Positions 42,108 to 51,596 of a stretch of 52,989 nucleotides of DNA are shown piece after piece. The notes under the pieces are model-generated. The model saw nothing but the letters and a program-made list of their open reading frames with translations, ran no database searches and was not told the DNA's origin. How positions within the stretch are numbered: the stretch's first letter is position 1; every line of letters starts with the position of its first letter. Origin of the DNA: Bacteroidaceae bacterium (lineage in GTDB: Bacteria > Bacteroidota > Bacteroidia > Bacteroidales > Bacteroidaceae); NCBI GenBank assembly GCA_017427185.1, contig JAFRTJ010000014.1:1-52989 (forward strand), in the 5' to 3' direction. The translations under genes and the position numbers were made by a program.

Positions 42108-43022
42108 ATGAAAATTCACAATTTGATCCGACAACACGTTTGGCTTTTAGATACTATTTTTGAAAAAGGCCCCATATCATTAGAGGATATTAATAAAAGA
42201 TGGGTGAAGACTGAGATGAGTGGTGGTGTAGAGATGAGTCGCCACACTTTCATTCGTTATAAAACTGCGCTGGTTGACACATTCGGCATTGATATTGAAT
42301 GTGACCGACGAACCAATCAGTATTACATCAACAATCCCAAGATATTACGTGACAACTCTATTCAACGATGGATGCTATCTGCGTTAACGGTCAGTAACAT
42401 AGTTGGTGAAAGCATATCATTACAAGACAGGATTTTACTTGAAAACATTCCTACAGAAGAAAAAACTTTAAGTCTATTCATTGATGCCATGAAACAACAA
42501 CATCAAGTTTCATTCCTCTACAAGAAACATAAAGACACAGAACCCAAGGAACGTTTTATTACTCCTTGCTGCATCAAGCTATTTCGTCAACGATGGTATG
42601 TTATTGACTACAATCCTCAAGATACTGAAATCACCTTTAAACCATTTGCTTTTGACAGAATCAGCAATCCTCGCATCACAGATAAGTCTTTTGCTCTACC
42701 CGCAGATTTTAGTGCAGATGATATCTTTATGGATTCGTATGGAATCTTCATCGACGAGAAAGAAAAACCTCAGCGAATTGTAATCCGAGCATTCGGAGAT
42801 ATGCGTAAATATATTCGCGACCTTCCGCTGCATCATTCACAAGAAATAAAGAATGAAGGCGATGATTATACCGACTATACATATTACATACGACCATCTG
42901 TTGACTTCATTGCAGAACTGCTCTCCATGGGTGATAAAATTGAAGTTCTGTCTCCAGATTCACTGAGAGAAAGAATACGAGCGGAACATCTAAAAGCAGC
43001 AAGAAGATATCAAAAAATGTGA
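42108..43022 (+). CDS. WYL-domain transcriptional regulator of the CRISPR locus
   Basis: The 304-residue protein has an N-terminal winged helix-turn-helix region (about 5-75), a WYL domain (about 125-205, with 'FITPCCIKLFRQRWYVIDYNPQDTEITFKPFAFDRI') and a C-terminal WCX-type extension (about 215-300, with 'RIVIRAFGDMRKYIRDLPLHHSQE'). WYL proteins bind nucleic acid or nucleotide ligands and often regulate phage-defence loci. Its own promoter lies upstream, and 88 bp separate it from cas3, where a second promoter overlaps direct repeats that could be its operator. It is therefore the likely regulator of the cas operon, but the direction of control (activation or repression) is unknown. Confidence 0.88.
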   Translation: MKIHNLIRQHVWLLDTIFEKGPISLEDINKRWVKTEMSGGVEMSRHTFIRYKTALVDTFGIDIECDRRTNQYYINNPKILRDNSIQRWMLSALTVSNIVGESISLQDRILLENIPTEEKTLSLFIDAMKQQHQVSFLYKKHKDTEPKERFITPCCIKLFRQRWYVIDYNPQDTEITFKPFAFDRISNPRITDKSFALPADFSADDIFMDSYGIFIDEKEKPQRIVIRAFGDMRKYIRDLPLHHSQEIKNEGDDYTDYTYYIRPSVDFIAELLSMGDKIEVLSPDSLRERIRAEHLKAARRYQKM

Positions 43023-43046
43023 GAAAAATCTAAAAAAAACATGAGC

Positions 43047-43083
43047 TTGCAACATAATTTGCAACAAGCATTCACTATCTTTG
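43047..43083 (+). promoter_or_regulatory. cas operon promoter with direct-repeat operator candidate
   Basis: TATCTTTG (43076-43083) is a good -7 box, with start near 43090 and a leader of about 21 nt to the cas3 ATG. Upstream, TTGCAACA occurs twice (43047-43054 and 43059-43066), 12 bp apart, covering the region where the -33 element should be; the best TTTG (43058-43061) is only 14 bp before the -7 box. A protein bound at these repeats could block or replace -33 contacts. Confidence 0.6.
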
Positions 43084-43110
43084 CGCCAGTTATCATAACA
43101 ATTAGGCCCT

Positions 43111-45285
43111 ATGATGTATTCACATATCGCTAAATCGGAGGGAACAACCACCGAATGGAGGTGTCAGTCGACAGACGCACATAATGTTGGTGTGGCTGAA
43201 TTAACGACTTCGTTTGCATCGTCTTTTGGCTTTGGTGATATTGGCAAAGTCATGGGATTACTTCATGATAAGGGCAAAGAGCAGGTGGAATGGCAAAAGT
43301 ATATTCAGGGCGTTACTGGGTATAATGAGGAATATGCCAATATAAAAACAGGTCCAAATCATTCTTATGTAGGGGCTGTTATTGCTCTGAAACAATATCC
43401 TCAGATTGCTCCATTGATAGCGCAGCCTATTGCAGGGCATCATCGCGGTCTTTATGATTATTGTGACTATATTGAGGAAACAAAGCGTGACATTCCTCAA
43501 GATGTGACTATCGATGAACCTATTTCTTATCAGTTTCCAAAACTTGCTAGGCTAGAACGTTTTGATTTGCATCACATCGTACGCATGCTCTTCTCTTGCT
43601 TGGTTGATGCAGATAGTCTTGATACCGAGGCTTTCATGAATCCTGAGCAAGCTAAGTTGCGTGGTAGTCATGCAACGATGTCAGAGCTTCTGAAGATGAT
43701 GGAAAACCATCTGCAAGAATTGAAAGCTAATGCGCCAAATAGTGAAGTTAATCGTATTCGTAACTATGTGCAAGAGCAATGTGTTAGAGAGAGTCAGAGT
43801 GAAGGTGGCTTTTACAGTCTGATAGTTCCGACAGGTGGTGGAAAAACGCTGGCATCAGTTCTTTGGGCTTTACATCATGCTGTAAAGAATCATCTGCAAC
43901 GCATCATCATCGCTATACCTTATACCAGTATTATCGTGCAGACGGCTGCTACTCTAAAGCGTATATTTGGCGAAGATAATGTACTGGAACATCATTCCAA
44001 TATGAATCCTGATGATATAAAGGATGAGGAGCTGGGTGAACGTTTGCTGTTGGCTACTGAGAACTGGGATTATCCTATCATTGTAACCACTAACGTTCAG
44101 TTCTTTGAATCCTTGTTCAGCAATAAGCGTTCAGATTGTCGCAAGTTACACAACATTGCCAAGAGTGTCGTTATCCTGGATGAAGTTCAGACATTGCCTT
44201 TGGATTTCTATCGACCTATTGTTGATACCCTTAATACGCTTCAACGAGTATTTGGTGCGTCTGTTCTCTTCACAACTGCCAGCCAACCCATTTTGAGCGG
44301 GCGGATAGAAGGTGCCAATCCTAAAGCCAGTTTTGATGCTTTATCATCTGTTCATGAGATTATTCCTGATGGCAATGATTTACATGATATGTTACGACGT
44401 GTAGCACTAAAGTTCATGGATGGGGCAAAGAGTTATGACGATATTGTAGAGGAGTTGAGCAAACATCAACAGGTGTTGTGCATTGTAAATACGCGTCGCG
44501 ATGCTAAGGAACTTTATGGCAGATTACCAAAGGAAGGCATCTGCCTGCATTTGTCTCGCATGATGTGCCCAACTCATGTTGCTGACACAATCGAACACAT
44601 AAAAACTGCATTAAAGTTGCAGGATGGGCAACCTCTTCGAGTTATTGCCACGCAATTGATTGAAGCTGGTGTGGATATTGATTTCCCAGTAGTATTTCGT
44701 CAAGAAGCGGGATTGGATTCTATTCTCCAGGCAGCAGGTCGTTGTAATCGAGAAGGAAAACTGGGCATCTGTACTACCTATGTATTCAGTTTGGGTAAGG
44801 AGCATCCCCTGCCACCCGGCTTTATCACTCAAACCAACAATGCTCGTTTGAATATGGGGCAGCAGCATGACTGGTTTGCTCCCGAGGCGATGTCTTGCTA
44901 TTTTAGGCAACTCCATTCTCGAGTGGATAACTTTGATAGCAAGCAAATGCAAGAATTGTTATATAAACCGGCATGTGAGTTTGAAGAAGCTGCTCGACAG
45001 TTCCATCTGATTGACGATCAAACCACATCTGTCATCATCAATTGGAAAGATAGCATGAAGCTATACGAGCAACTTATCTCGCAAGGCCCCTCCTATGACC
45101 TTATGAAGAGGCTGGCGCCCTACAGCGTCAACATCCGAAAACGTGACTTTGAGAAGTTGCAAAGTATGGGAGCGATAGAGGAGCCTTTCGAGAATATATA
45201 TGCGGTTACCAATCCCAGTTTCTACAACGCGGATACTGGCTTGACAATCGATAATCAATGGTTAGAAGAAACATTCATTATATAA
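43111..45285 (+). CDS. cas3: Cas3 nuclease-helicase, type I-C
   Basis: The 724-residue protein fuses an HD nuclease and a superfamily 2 helicase. HD residues: His24 (DAHNVG), His52-Asp53 (GLLHDKGK), His84 (NHSYVG), His110-His111 (AGHHRG) and Asp166 (CLVDADSLD). Helicase: Walker A VPTGGGKT (239-246), DEVQ box (357-360), TTASQP, and motif VI QAAGRCNREG. It is recruited by Cascade after target binding and unwinds and degrades the foreign strand. All catalytic motifs look intact. It is the first gene of the cas operon; cas5c follows 3 bp later. ATG 43111 or 43114 could start translation. Confidence 0.96.
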   Translation: MMYSHIAKSEGTTTEWRCQSTDAHNVGVAELTTSFASSFGFGDIGKVMGLLHDKGKEQVEWQKYIQGVTGYNEEYANIKTGPNHSYVGAVIALKQYPQIAPLIAQPIAGHHRGLYDYCDYIEETKRDIPQDVTIDEPISYQFPKLARLERFDLHHIVRMLFSCLVDADSLDTEAFMNPEQAKLRGSHATMSELLKMMENHLQELKANAPNSEVNRIRNYVQEQCVRESQSEGGFYSLIVPTGGGKTLASVLWALHHAVKNHLQRIIIAIPYTSIIVQTAATLKRIFGEDNVLEHHSNMNPDDIKDEELGERLLLATENWDYPIIVTTNVQFFESLFSNKRSDCRKLHNIAKSVVILDEVQTLPLDFYRPIVDTLNTLQRVFGASVLFTTASQPILSGRIEGANPKASFDALSSVHEIIPDGNDLHDMLRRVALKFMDGAKSYDDIVEELSKHQQVLCIVNTRRDAKELYGRLPKEGICLHLSRMMCPTHVADTIEHIKTALKLQDGQPLRVIATQLIEAGVDIDFPVVFRQEAGLDSILQAAGRCNREGKLGICTTYVFSLGKEHPLPPGFITQTNNARLNMGQQHDWFAPEAMSCYFRQLHSRVDNFDSKQMQELLYKPACEFEEAARQFHLIDDQTTSVIINWKDSMKLYEQLISQGPSYDLMKRLAPYSVNIRKRDFEKLQSMGAIEEPFENIYAVTNPSFYNADTGLTIDNQWLEETFII

Positions 45286-45288
45286 ACA

Positions 45289-45975
45289 ATGGAATATACA
45301 GATAAGGAATTTTGTTTGGAAGTATGGGGGCCAATGGCCTGCTTTACTCGTCCAGAACTGAAAGTGGAGCGTGTGAGCTATGATGTCATCACGCCATCTG
45401 CAGCACGTGCCATCTTTGAGGCTATCTTTTGGAAGCCAGCAATTCACTGGCAGGTCACAAAGATTGAGGTGCTAAATCCCATCAAGTGGACTTCTGTTAG
45501 GAGAAACGAGGTAGGTGCAACGGCATCAAAGAATCCTATCTTTATTGAGGATAAGCGCCAACAGAAGAATACGCTCTGTCTGAAAGATGTGCGTTATCGT
45601 ATCTGGGCAAAGCTTGAGTTTATACCTGTGCGTAAGCGCAAAGGCGAACAGCTTTCCTTGTTTGACGAAACAGCTCATCCCGATGAGAATCCTGCCAAAT
45701 ACAATGCTATGTTTGAACGTCGTGCCAGCAAGGGACAATGCTTCAATCAGCCGTATCTTGGCACGCGTGAGTGCTCTGCCTCGTTCAAACAGGTAGATCC
45801 GGAAAAAGATGTCTTTGATGCGCCTATCAGCGAGAGCCGCGACCTGGGTATTATGCTCTATGATATGGACTTTGAGCAGAACTTGAAGAATCCCCCTGCC
45901 ATGTTTTATCGTGCCCAGATGGAGAATGGAGTGATTATTGTTCCAACTAAAGACAGTGAGGAGGTGCTGAGATGA
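45289..45975 (+). CDS. cas5c: Cas5c (Cas5d) pre-crRNA endonuclease, type I-C
   Basis: The 228-residue protein starts MEYTDKEFCLEVWGPMACFTRPELKVERVSYDVITPSAARAIFEAIFWKP, the typical Cas5c opening. In type I-C, which has no Cas6, Cas5c cuts the repeat RNA and stays on the 5' handle of the crRNA. Candidates for the catalytic residues are in the early Tyr/Lys/His-rich region. Its stop overlaps the cas8c start by 4 bp (ATGA). Confidence 0.95.
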   Translation: MEYTDKEFCLEVWGPMACFTRPELKVERVSYDVITPSAARAIFEAIFWKPAIHWQVTKIEVLNPIKWTSVRRNEVGATASKNPIFIEDKRQQKNTLCLKDVRYRIWAKLEFIPVRKRKGEQLSLFDETAHPDENPAKYNAMFERRASKGQCFNQPYLGTRECSASFKQVDPEKDVFDAPISESRDLGIMLYDMDFEQNLKNPPAMFYRAQMENGVIIVPTKDSEEVLR

Positions 45976-47690
45976 TACTACAGGCGTTATATGACTATTA
46001 CCATCGTTGTGGCGAATTGCCACAAAAAGGGATGGAATTAAAGGAAATAGGATTTCTTATTGTTATTGATAAAGAAGGTCATTTTCTGAGATTCGAAGAC
46101 AGAAGAATTGACAAGAAGCAAGCCCAAAGGTTTCTTGTGAAAAAACATGTGGGAAGAACGAGTGCTTTGGTAGCCAATTACCTTTACGATAATAGTGGAT
46201 ATGTTTTTGGCTATTCCGACAAGGGCGATGTTATGGCTCAATATCAAACATTTAAAGATAAGGTTAAAAGTATTTGTGACTTGCATCAAGGAGATGAAGA
46301 TATTGTTGCTGTAAACAAGTTTTATGAGCAAGAACAGGCTGTAATACTTGAACAAATGAAGGGAGATCCTCTTTGGCCTGAAATCGAGAAGAACCTGAAT
46401 AAGAAGTATTCGACATTTTCATTTCTTATTGACGGTGATACAAAAATAGTAGCAGAGAAGACTGTGTTATTGAATATCGAAGAAGAGCAACTTTCCACCT
46501 CTGGCCAGATTTGTCTTGTATCTGGGAAAAGAGGAAATGCAGTTGAGTCGACAACCGCAACGATGATTCCTGGAAGCCAAGCCACAGCTAAATTAGTGTC
46601 TTTTCAAGTTAGTTCTGGGTATGATTCTTATGGAAAATCAAAAGGCGGGAATGCGCCTATAAGTGAAGATGAAGAGTTCGCTTATACTACAGCACTTAAC
46701 CATTTGCTGGAGTCCAACTCGCGTAATAAGTTCATGGTTGGCTCACGTACGTTTGTGTTTTGGGCATCTAAAAATGACGAGGCAGGTAAGCAAGCAGAGG
46801 AAAGTATCTTCAACATGTTTGGTTTTACAGAGCAAGAAGATGATCCAAATAGGAATATTGAACAGGTTCGCAAGGTGTTCGAGGCCATCTATAAAGGTTT
46901 TATAAAAACGACCTCTGATGACACATTCTATATCCTTGGTCTTGCACCAAATGCTGCACGAATTGCTGTCGTTTATTGGGCAGAGGTTCCTTTAAAGGAA
47001 TTTGCAGGCACAATATGCAAGCACTTTAACGACATGGAAGTTGTGGATACACGATTGGAGAAGAAACCATACATGAGTCTCCGCAACATCCTTAGCACTG
47101 TTACGCTTGGTGGCAAGGTGTCAGACGTTACGCCCAATCTGCCAGATGCCGTAGTGAAGAGCATTTTCCAAGGTCTTCCTTACCCCCAACCGCTTTTCGC
47201 TTCTTGTATCCGCCGCATCCGTGCAGAGTCAAGTGATAAGGATAAGAATGCAATACATATCACTCGTGCTGCTATACTCAAGGCATACTTAAATAGAACA
47301 AATAGTAATCAAAAAATAGAAGTTATGTTAGACAAAGACAACACTAACCAAGGCTACCTCTGTGGCCGTCTGTTTGCTGTGCTTGATAAGATTCAAGAGG
47401 AAGCAAACAATCAGCATTCCATTCGTGAACGCTACATGAACTCCGCAAGTTCAACACCTGCTGCAGTATTCTCAACCATTCTTAATCTCTCCAATCATCA
47501 TGTGGAGAATTTGAAAAATGAAGGCCGTAAAATCTACTTTGAGAAACTGAAGCAAGAGATTATCAGTAAGATTGATGCTGATGGTTTTAAAGCCCAATTG
47601 GATTTGCAAGACCAAGGCCGTTTCTTTATCGGCTATTATCACCAACGCCAAGACTTCTTTACGAAGAATGAAGACAACAATAATGAATAA
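45972..47690 (+). CDS. cas8c: Cas8c (Csd1) large subunit of type I-C Cascade
   Basis: The 572-residue protein has Csd1-type features: the start MILQALYDYYHRCGELPQKGMELKEIGFLIVIDKEGHFLRFED, 'FLVKKHVGRTSALVANYLYDNSGYVFGYSD', the middle 'CLVSGKRGNAVESTTATMIPG', and the small-subunit-like helical C-terminus (about 440-572). The large subunit recognises the PAM and target DNA. The C-terminal region of cas8c genes is known to give the small subunit from an internal start; possible internal starts lie near residue 440 (MLDKDNTNQGYLCG). Coupled to cas5c by a 4-bp overlap, 22 bp before cas7c. Confidence 0.94.
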   Translation: MILQALYDYYHRCGELPQKGMELKEIGFLIVIDKEGHFLRFEDRRIDKKQAQRFLVKKHVGRTSALVANYLYDNSGYVFGYSDKGDVMAQYQTFKDKVKSICDLHQGDEDIVAVNKFYEQEQAVILEQMKGDPLWPEIEKNLNKKYSTFSFLIDGDTKIVAEKTVLLNIEEEQLSTSGQICLVSGKRGNAVESTTATMIPGSQATAKLVSFQVSSGYDSYGKSKGGNAPISEDEEFAYTTALNHLLESNSRNKFMVGSRTFVFWASKNDEAGKQAEESIFNMFGFTEQEDDPNRNIEQVRKVFEAIYKGFIKTTSDDTFYILGLAPNAARIAVVYWAEVPLKEFAGTICKHFNDMEVVDTRLEKKPYMSLRNILSTVTLGGKVSDVTPNLPDAVVKSIFQGLPYPQPLFASCIRRIRAESSDKDKNAIHITRAAILKAYLNRTNSNQKIEVMLDKDNTNQGYLCGRLFAVLDKIQEEANNQHSIRERYMNSASSTPAAVFSTILNLSNHHVENLKNEGRKIYFEKLKQEIISKIDADGFKAQLDLQDQGRFFIGYYHQRQDFFTKNEDNNNE

Positions 47691-47712
47691 TAACAATTAA
47701 AACAATACAACT

Positions 47713-48567
47713 ATGTCAGAATTAAAAAACAGAATCGATTTCATTTACATCTTTGATGTACAGGATGGTAACCCCAATGGTGATCCCGATGCTGGCAATC
47801 TGCCACGTGTGGATGCGGAAACAGGTAAGGGACTTGTAACAGACGTTTGCCTGAAACGCAAAGTTCGCAACTATGTGCAGGTGGCTAAAGGTAGTGCAGA
47901 CGGCTATGACATTTTTATCAAAGAAAAAGCAGTCTTAAATACGCTTATTGATGCTGCTCACGAGGAAGAGAGCGTTAAGAACGCTACAGACAAAACTTCT
48001 GCGGCGCGAGATGTAATGTGCAAGAAGTATTTTGATATTCGAACCTTTGGAGCAGTCATGTCAACAGGAAAGAATGCAGGACAGGTAAGAGGCCCTATTC
48101 AGTTTACTTTTGCTCGTTCTATAGATCCTATTGCTGCGATGGAACATTCCATTACTCGTATGGCAGTCGCTACCGAAAAAGAGGCAGAAAAACAAGGAGG
48201 TGACAACCGCACCATGGGACGCAAAGCAACAGTTCCCTACGGCCTATATGTATGTCACGGCTTCATCTCTGCCAACCTTGCCAAGCAGACAGGCTTCACA
48301 GAAGAAGACCTTTCGCTGTTTTGGGATGCGCTGAAGAACATGTTCGACGTCGATCGCTCTGCTGCACGTGGACTGATGAGTGCGCAAAAACTCATTGTTT
48401 TCAAACATGAATCGGTGTTGGGAAATGCACCTGCCAATAAGCTTTTCGATTTAGTAAAGATTGAAAAGGTATGTGATGGCGCACCTCGCAAGTTTGAAGA
48501 CTACAAGGTGCATAAAATAGAGAAAGACAAACTTCCTACAGGTGTAACCATCGAAGAAATGATTTAA
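47713..48567 (+). CDS. cas7c: Cas7c (Csd2) backbone subunit of type I-C Cascade
   Basis: The 284-residue RAMP protein forms the crRNA-binding filament of Cascade. Clear Csd2 marks: [25 protein letters not shown], '[14 protein letters not shown]', '[34 protein letters not shown]' and '[25 protein letters not shown]'. Length and start are normal. The RhuM-family gene begins only 6 bp after its stop, so that gene is surely on the same transcript. Confidence 0.96.
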   Translation: MSELKNRIDFIYIFDVQDGNPNGDPDAGNLPRVDAETGKGLVTDVCLKRKVRNYVQVAKGSADGYDIFIKEKAVLNTLIDAAHEEESVKNATDKTSAARDVMCKKYFDIRTFGAVMSTGKNAGQVRGPIQFTFARSIDPIAAMEHSITRMAVATEKEAEKQGGDNRTMGRKATVPYGLYVCHGFISANLAKQTGFTEEDLSLFWDALKNMFDVDRSAARGLMSAQKLIVFKHESVLGNAPANKLFDLVKIEKVCDGAPRKFEDYKVHKIEKDKLPTGVTIEEMI

Positions 48568-48573
48568 TTATTT

Positions 48574-49617
48574 ATGCCTAAGAGATTTGAAATAAGAAAC
48601 AGCACGGCAGAGTTCCTGATTTTCCAGATAGAAGGTAAAGAACAGGGTGTTGAGGTGTACTATAAGGATAAAACTGTATGGTGCACCCAGAAGGCCATGG
48701 GGGTATTGTTCGATTGTACGCCAGATAATATAGGTGTTCATCTGGGAAATATCTATGACACAGGAGAACTGAAAAAAGAGTCAACTACCGAAAAAATCTC
48801 GGTAGTTCGACGCGAAGGAAATCGAGATGTCAATAGAACACTTCAATTCTACAATCTCGACGCTATCATCAGCGTGGGCTATCGTGTCAATAGCATCCGT
48901 GCTACCCAGTTCCGCCAGTGGGCCACGAGCGTCCTTCGAGAGTATGCCATCCGCGGCTACGTGCTCGACAAAAAGCGCATGGAGAATGGGTCGTTTTTAG
49001 GTGAAGACTATTTTGAACACTTGCTGGCAGAGATTCGTGAGATTCGTCTCTCAGAACGTCGCTTTTACCAAAAACTCACAGATATCTATGCCACCAGCAT
49101 GGACTATAACAAAGATGCTCCTACCACACGGCTGTTTTTCAAGCGCATTCAAAACAAGATGCACTATGCTGTGCATCAGCACACGGCAGCGGAACTCATC
49201 ATGGAGCGGGCTGATGCCGAAAAAGAGCACATGGGCCTAACTACCTGGGAGAATGCGCCTGATGGCAAAATAGTAAAGACGGATGTTTCTATCGCCAAGA
49301 ACTATCTAAATGAGATGGAGCTCGAAGATATGGGGCATATCGTAACCGCTGTGCTTGATTTTGCCGAGAGCCGTGCCAAGCGCCATATCCCTATGACGAT
49401 GGAAGACTGGGCCAAGCGTATTGATGCTTATCTGAGTAGTGACGAACGTCCCTTGTTGAATCATGCAGGAAGCGTAACCCATGAAGAGGCTGTGTTTCAT
49501 GCCGAAACCGAATTTGAAAAATATCGCATCGTGCAGGATCGTCTGTTCCAAAGCGACTTTGATAAATATCTGGGCGCATTGCCGTTTGAAGAAAATGATC
49601 CAGATAAACCTGATTAG
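48574..49617 (+). CDS. RhuM-family protein inserted in the cas operon
   Basis: The 347-residue protein matches the RhuM family: 'VEVYYKDKTVWCTQKAMGVLFDCTPDNIGVHLGNIYDTGEL', 'RTLQFYNLDAIISVGYRVNSIRATQFRQWATSVLREYAIRGYVLDKKRM', and 'FFKRIQNKMHYAVHQHTAAELIMERADAEKEHMGLTTW' with a conserved His/Glu-rich block. The N-terminal third resembles Bro-N/antirepressor-type DNA-binding modules of phages. The name comes from a Salmonella SPI-3 gene; the molecular function is unknown. It lies 6 bp after cas7c and 6 bp before the cas4 ATG, in the same direction, so it is co-transcribed with the CRISPR genes. No frameshift or stop is seen, so it is probably active. It may be a defence accessory, a regulator, or a passenger. 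Confidence 0.88.
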   Translation: MPKRFEIRNSTAEFLIFQIEGKEQGVEVYYKDKTVWCTQKAMGVLFDCTPDNIGVHLGNIYDTGELKKESTTEKISVVRREGNRDVNRTLQFYNLDAIISVGYRVNSIRATQFRQWATSVLREYAIRGYVLDKKRMENGSFLGEDYFEHLLAEIREIRLSERRFYQKLTDIYATSMDYNKDAPTTRLFFKRIQNKMHYAVHQHTAAELIMERADAEKEHMGLTTWENAPDGKIVKTDVSIAKNYLNEMELEDMGHIVTAVLDFAESRAKRHIPMTMEDWAKRIDAYLSSDERPLLNHAGSVTHEEAVFHAETEFEKYRIVQDRLFQSDFDKYLGALPFEENDPDKPD

Positions 49618-49623
49618 ACCGTG

Positions 49624-50295
49624 ATGTACGAAGAGGACCAAATGCTCATGTTGTCGGGGATTCAGCACTATATGTTCTGTCCCCGGCAATGGGCATTGAT
49701 ACATATCGAACAGCAATGGAACGACAACCGGCTTACCGCTGAAGGAGAGCTGCTGCACAAGAATGTGGATAATCCTGCCTACAGGCAAAAGAATGGAGAT
49801 GTCATCACTTTGCGGGCTGTACATATAGCTTCACAAACTTTGGGGTTGTATGGAATTACTGATGCTATCGAATTACTGCCTTCAGATGTTCCTACAGATG
49901 CTATCACGCATCCTCGTTATCCTGGATTTTGGAAACCTTATCCCATTGAATACAAACGCGGTCATCGTAAACCTGATGAACGAGACGAAGTGCAATTGGC
50001 CGCACAGGTCATCTGTCTTGAAGAGATGTACGGCATACATATTCCTGAAGCAGCACTCTTCTACCATGAGACCCGCCGCAGGGAAGCGGTGACAATAGAC
50101 GAACATCTACGCCAATTGACATACGAATTGAGCGAAGCCATGCACAAAACGTTTGAAAGTGGCTTCACACCTGCGGCCGAAGAGAAACGAGGCTGCCGAA
50201 GTTGTTCTCTGATAGACATTTGTGCTCCAGAACTGACAAAAAAGACATCTGTCGTGTATTACCTAAAGAAGACATTAGATGAGGAAACTGCTTAA
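49624..50295 (+). CDS. cas4: Cas4 nuclease (RecB-like, iron-sulfur)
   Basis: The 223-residue exonuclease trims prespacers and helps to define PAM and orientation. RecB-type residues: His45, Asp80 (GITDAIELLP), Glu109 and Lys111 (PIEYKRG), and the following 'QLAAQVICLEEM' Gln motif. The four Cys ligands of the 4Fe-4S cluster are Cys19, Cys191, Cys194 and Cys200 (GCRSCSLIDIC). The ATG at 49624 (MYEEDQMLML) is chosen over the preceding GTG. It overlaps cas1 by 17 bp. Confidence 0.95.
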   Translation: MYEEDQMLMLSGIQHYMFCPRQWALIHIEQQWNDNRLTAEGELLHKNVDNPAYRQKNGDVITLRAVHIASQTLGLYGITDAIELLPSDVPTDAITHPRYPGFWKPYPIEYKRGHRKPDERDEVQLAAQVICLEEMYGIHIPEAALFYHETRRREAVTIDEHLRQLTYELSEAMHKTFESGFTPAAEEKRGCRSCSLIDICAPELTKKTSVVYYLKKTLDEETA

Positions 50296-51301
50296 CACTC
50301 TGTACGTCACGACGCCAGAAGCCTATCTGTCAAAAGATGGATTGAATGTAGTGGTCTCAGTGGACAAGGAAGAACTGTTCCGCATTCCCATCATGAATGT
50401 TGAGAGTATCGTGACGTTTGGCTATATGGGAGCCAGTCCGGGACTAATGAAACTCTGTATGGACAACAACGTGTCGCTTTCCTTCATGACCCCGCAGGGA
50501 CGTTTTATATGTAGAGTTCAAGGAGCCACACGTGGAAATGTGTTACTGCGGAAAAAACAATACTCCTTGTCTGAGGATGAGAACGAAGCGGTTCATATGG
50601 CCAAACTCTTCATCACAGGAAAAGTTTTCAACACTCGCAACATCCTTCAACGCTATATCCGTGACAATGGAGCCAACGAAGAGGTGGAAAGTGTCATCAG
50701 ACAATTGGACTGGCGAAGAAAGCGCATCGAGCAGGTTGAGAATATGGACATTTTGCGTGGCGAGGAGGGACATGCCGCCAATGCCTACTTTGGAGTTTTT
50801 GACCATTTGATACTCCATCAGAAAGAAGATTTTCCTTTCAATGGTCGCAGCCGAAGGCCTCCCAAGGATGAGGTGAACGCTATGCTGTCTTTCGTTTATA
50901 CACTCATTGCAAATGATGTGGCTGCCGCATTGGAGTCGGTTGGATTAGATCCTTACGTGGGCTTTATGCATACTATAAGACCTGGTCGGACATCGTTGGC
51001 TTTAGACATGATGGAAGAACTAAGGGCATATCTTGGCGACAGGCTGGTGCTCTCGATGATTAATCGTAAGCAGGTTACCAAAAAGGACTTTATTCGTCAG
51101 GGTGATGAGAGTTTTGTGATGACGGACGATTGCAGGAAAGAACTCCTTTCCACTTGGCAGAAACGGAAGAAAGAAATTATAGAACATCCCTACCTGAAAG
51201 AGAAAATCCCCATAGGGTTACTGCCATACGCACAGGCTATGCTTTTGACACGTTATCTTCGTGAAGATTTGGACGATTACCCTGTGTTCTTAATGAGATA
51301 A
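50279..51301 (+). CDS. cas1: Cas1 integrase
   Basis: The 340-residue protein is the metal-dependent integrase that joins new spacers to the array. The catalytic residues are Glu163 (LRGEEGHAANAYF), His231 (GFMHTIRPGRTSLALD) and Asp243/Glu246-247. The I-C/I-B type opening MRKLLNTLYVTTPEAYLSKDGLNVVV is present. The start lies inside the end of cas4, so the two are translationally coupled; cas2 follows 4 bp after the stop. Confidence 0.97.
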   Translation: MRKLLNTLYVTTPEAYLSKDGLNVVVSVDKEELFRIPIMNVESIVTFGYMGASPGLMKLCMDNNVSLSFMTPQGRFICRVQGATRGNVLLRKKQYSLSEDENEAVHMAKLFITGKVFNTRNILQRYIRDNGANEEVESVIRQLDWRRKRIEQVENMDILRGEEGHAANAYFGVFDHLILHQKEDFPFNGRSRRPPKDEVNAMLSFVYTLIANDVAAALESVGLDPYVGFMHTIRPGRTSLALDMMEELRAYLGDRLVLSMINRKQVTKKDFIRQGDESFVMTDDCRKELLSTWQKRKKEIIEHPYLKEKIPIGLLPYAQAMLLTRYLREDLDDYPVFLMR

Positions 51302-51305
51302 AGCT

Positions 51306-51596
51306 ATGTTGATACTGATAACATACGATGTTAATACAACCACCAAGGCTGGTGAGAAACGATTGCGTAAGGTCGCTAAAGAGTGTGTCAACTATGGGCA
51401 ACGTGTTCAGAACTCCGTATTTGAATGCTTGCTTACGGAAGCACAACTCGTAAGATTGAAAAGTATTATATCTTCAATCATTGATGATGAAAAAGACAGT
51501 ATTCGCTTTTATTTTCTTGGGGGCAATTGGCAAAGGAAGATTGAAACATTAGGAAAGATAACCTCCTATGACCCCACAGAAGAATTAATTATATGA
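51306..51596 (+). CDS. cas2: Cas2 adaptation protein
   Basis: The 96-residue ferredoxin-fold protein bridges two Cas1 dimers. The opening MLILITYDVNTTTKAGEKRLRKVAKECVNYGQRVQNSVFECLL has the conserved Asp8, and the end 'RFYFLGGNWQRKIETLG' is typical. It is the last cas gene; the leader and array begin 167 bp later. Confidence 0.96.
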   Translation: MLILITYDVNTTTKAGEKRLRKVAKECVNYGQRVQNSVFECLLTEAQLVRLKSIISSIIDDEKDSIRFYFLGGNWQRKIETLGKITSYDPTEELII

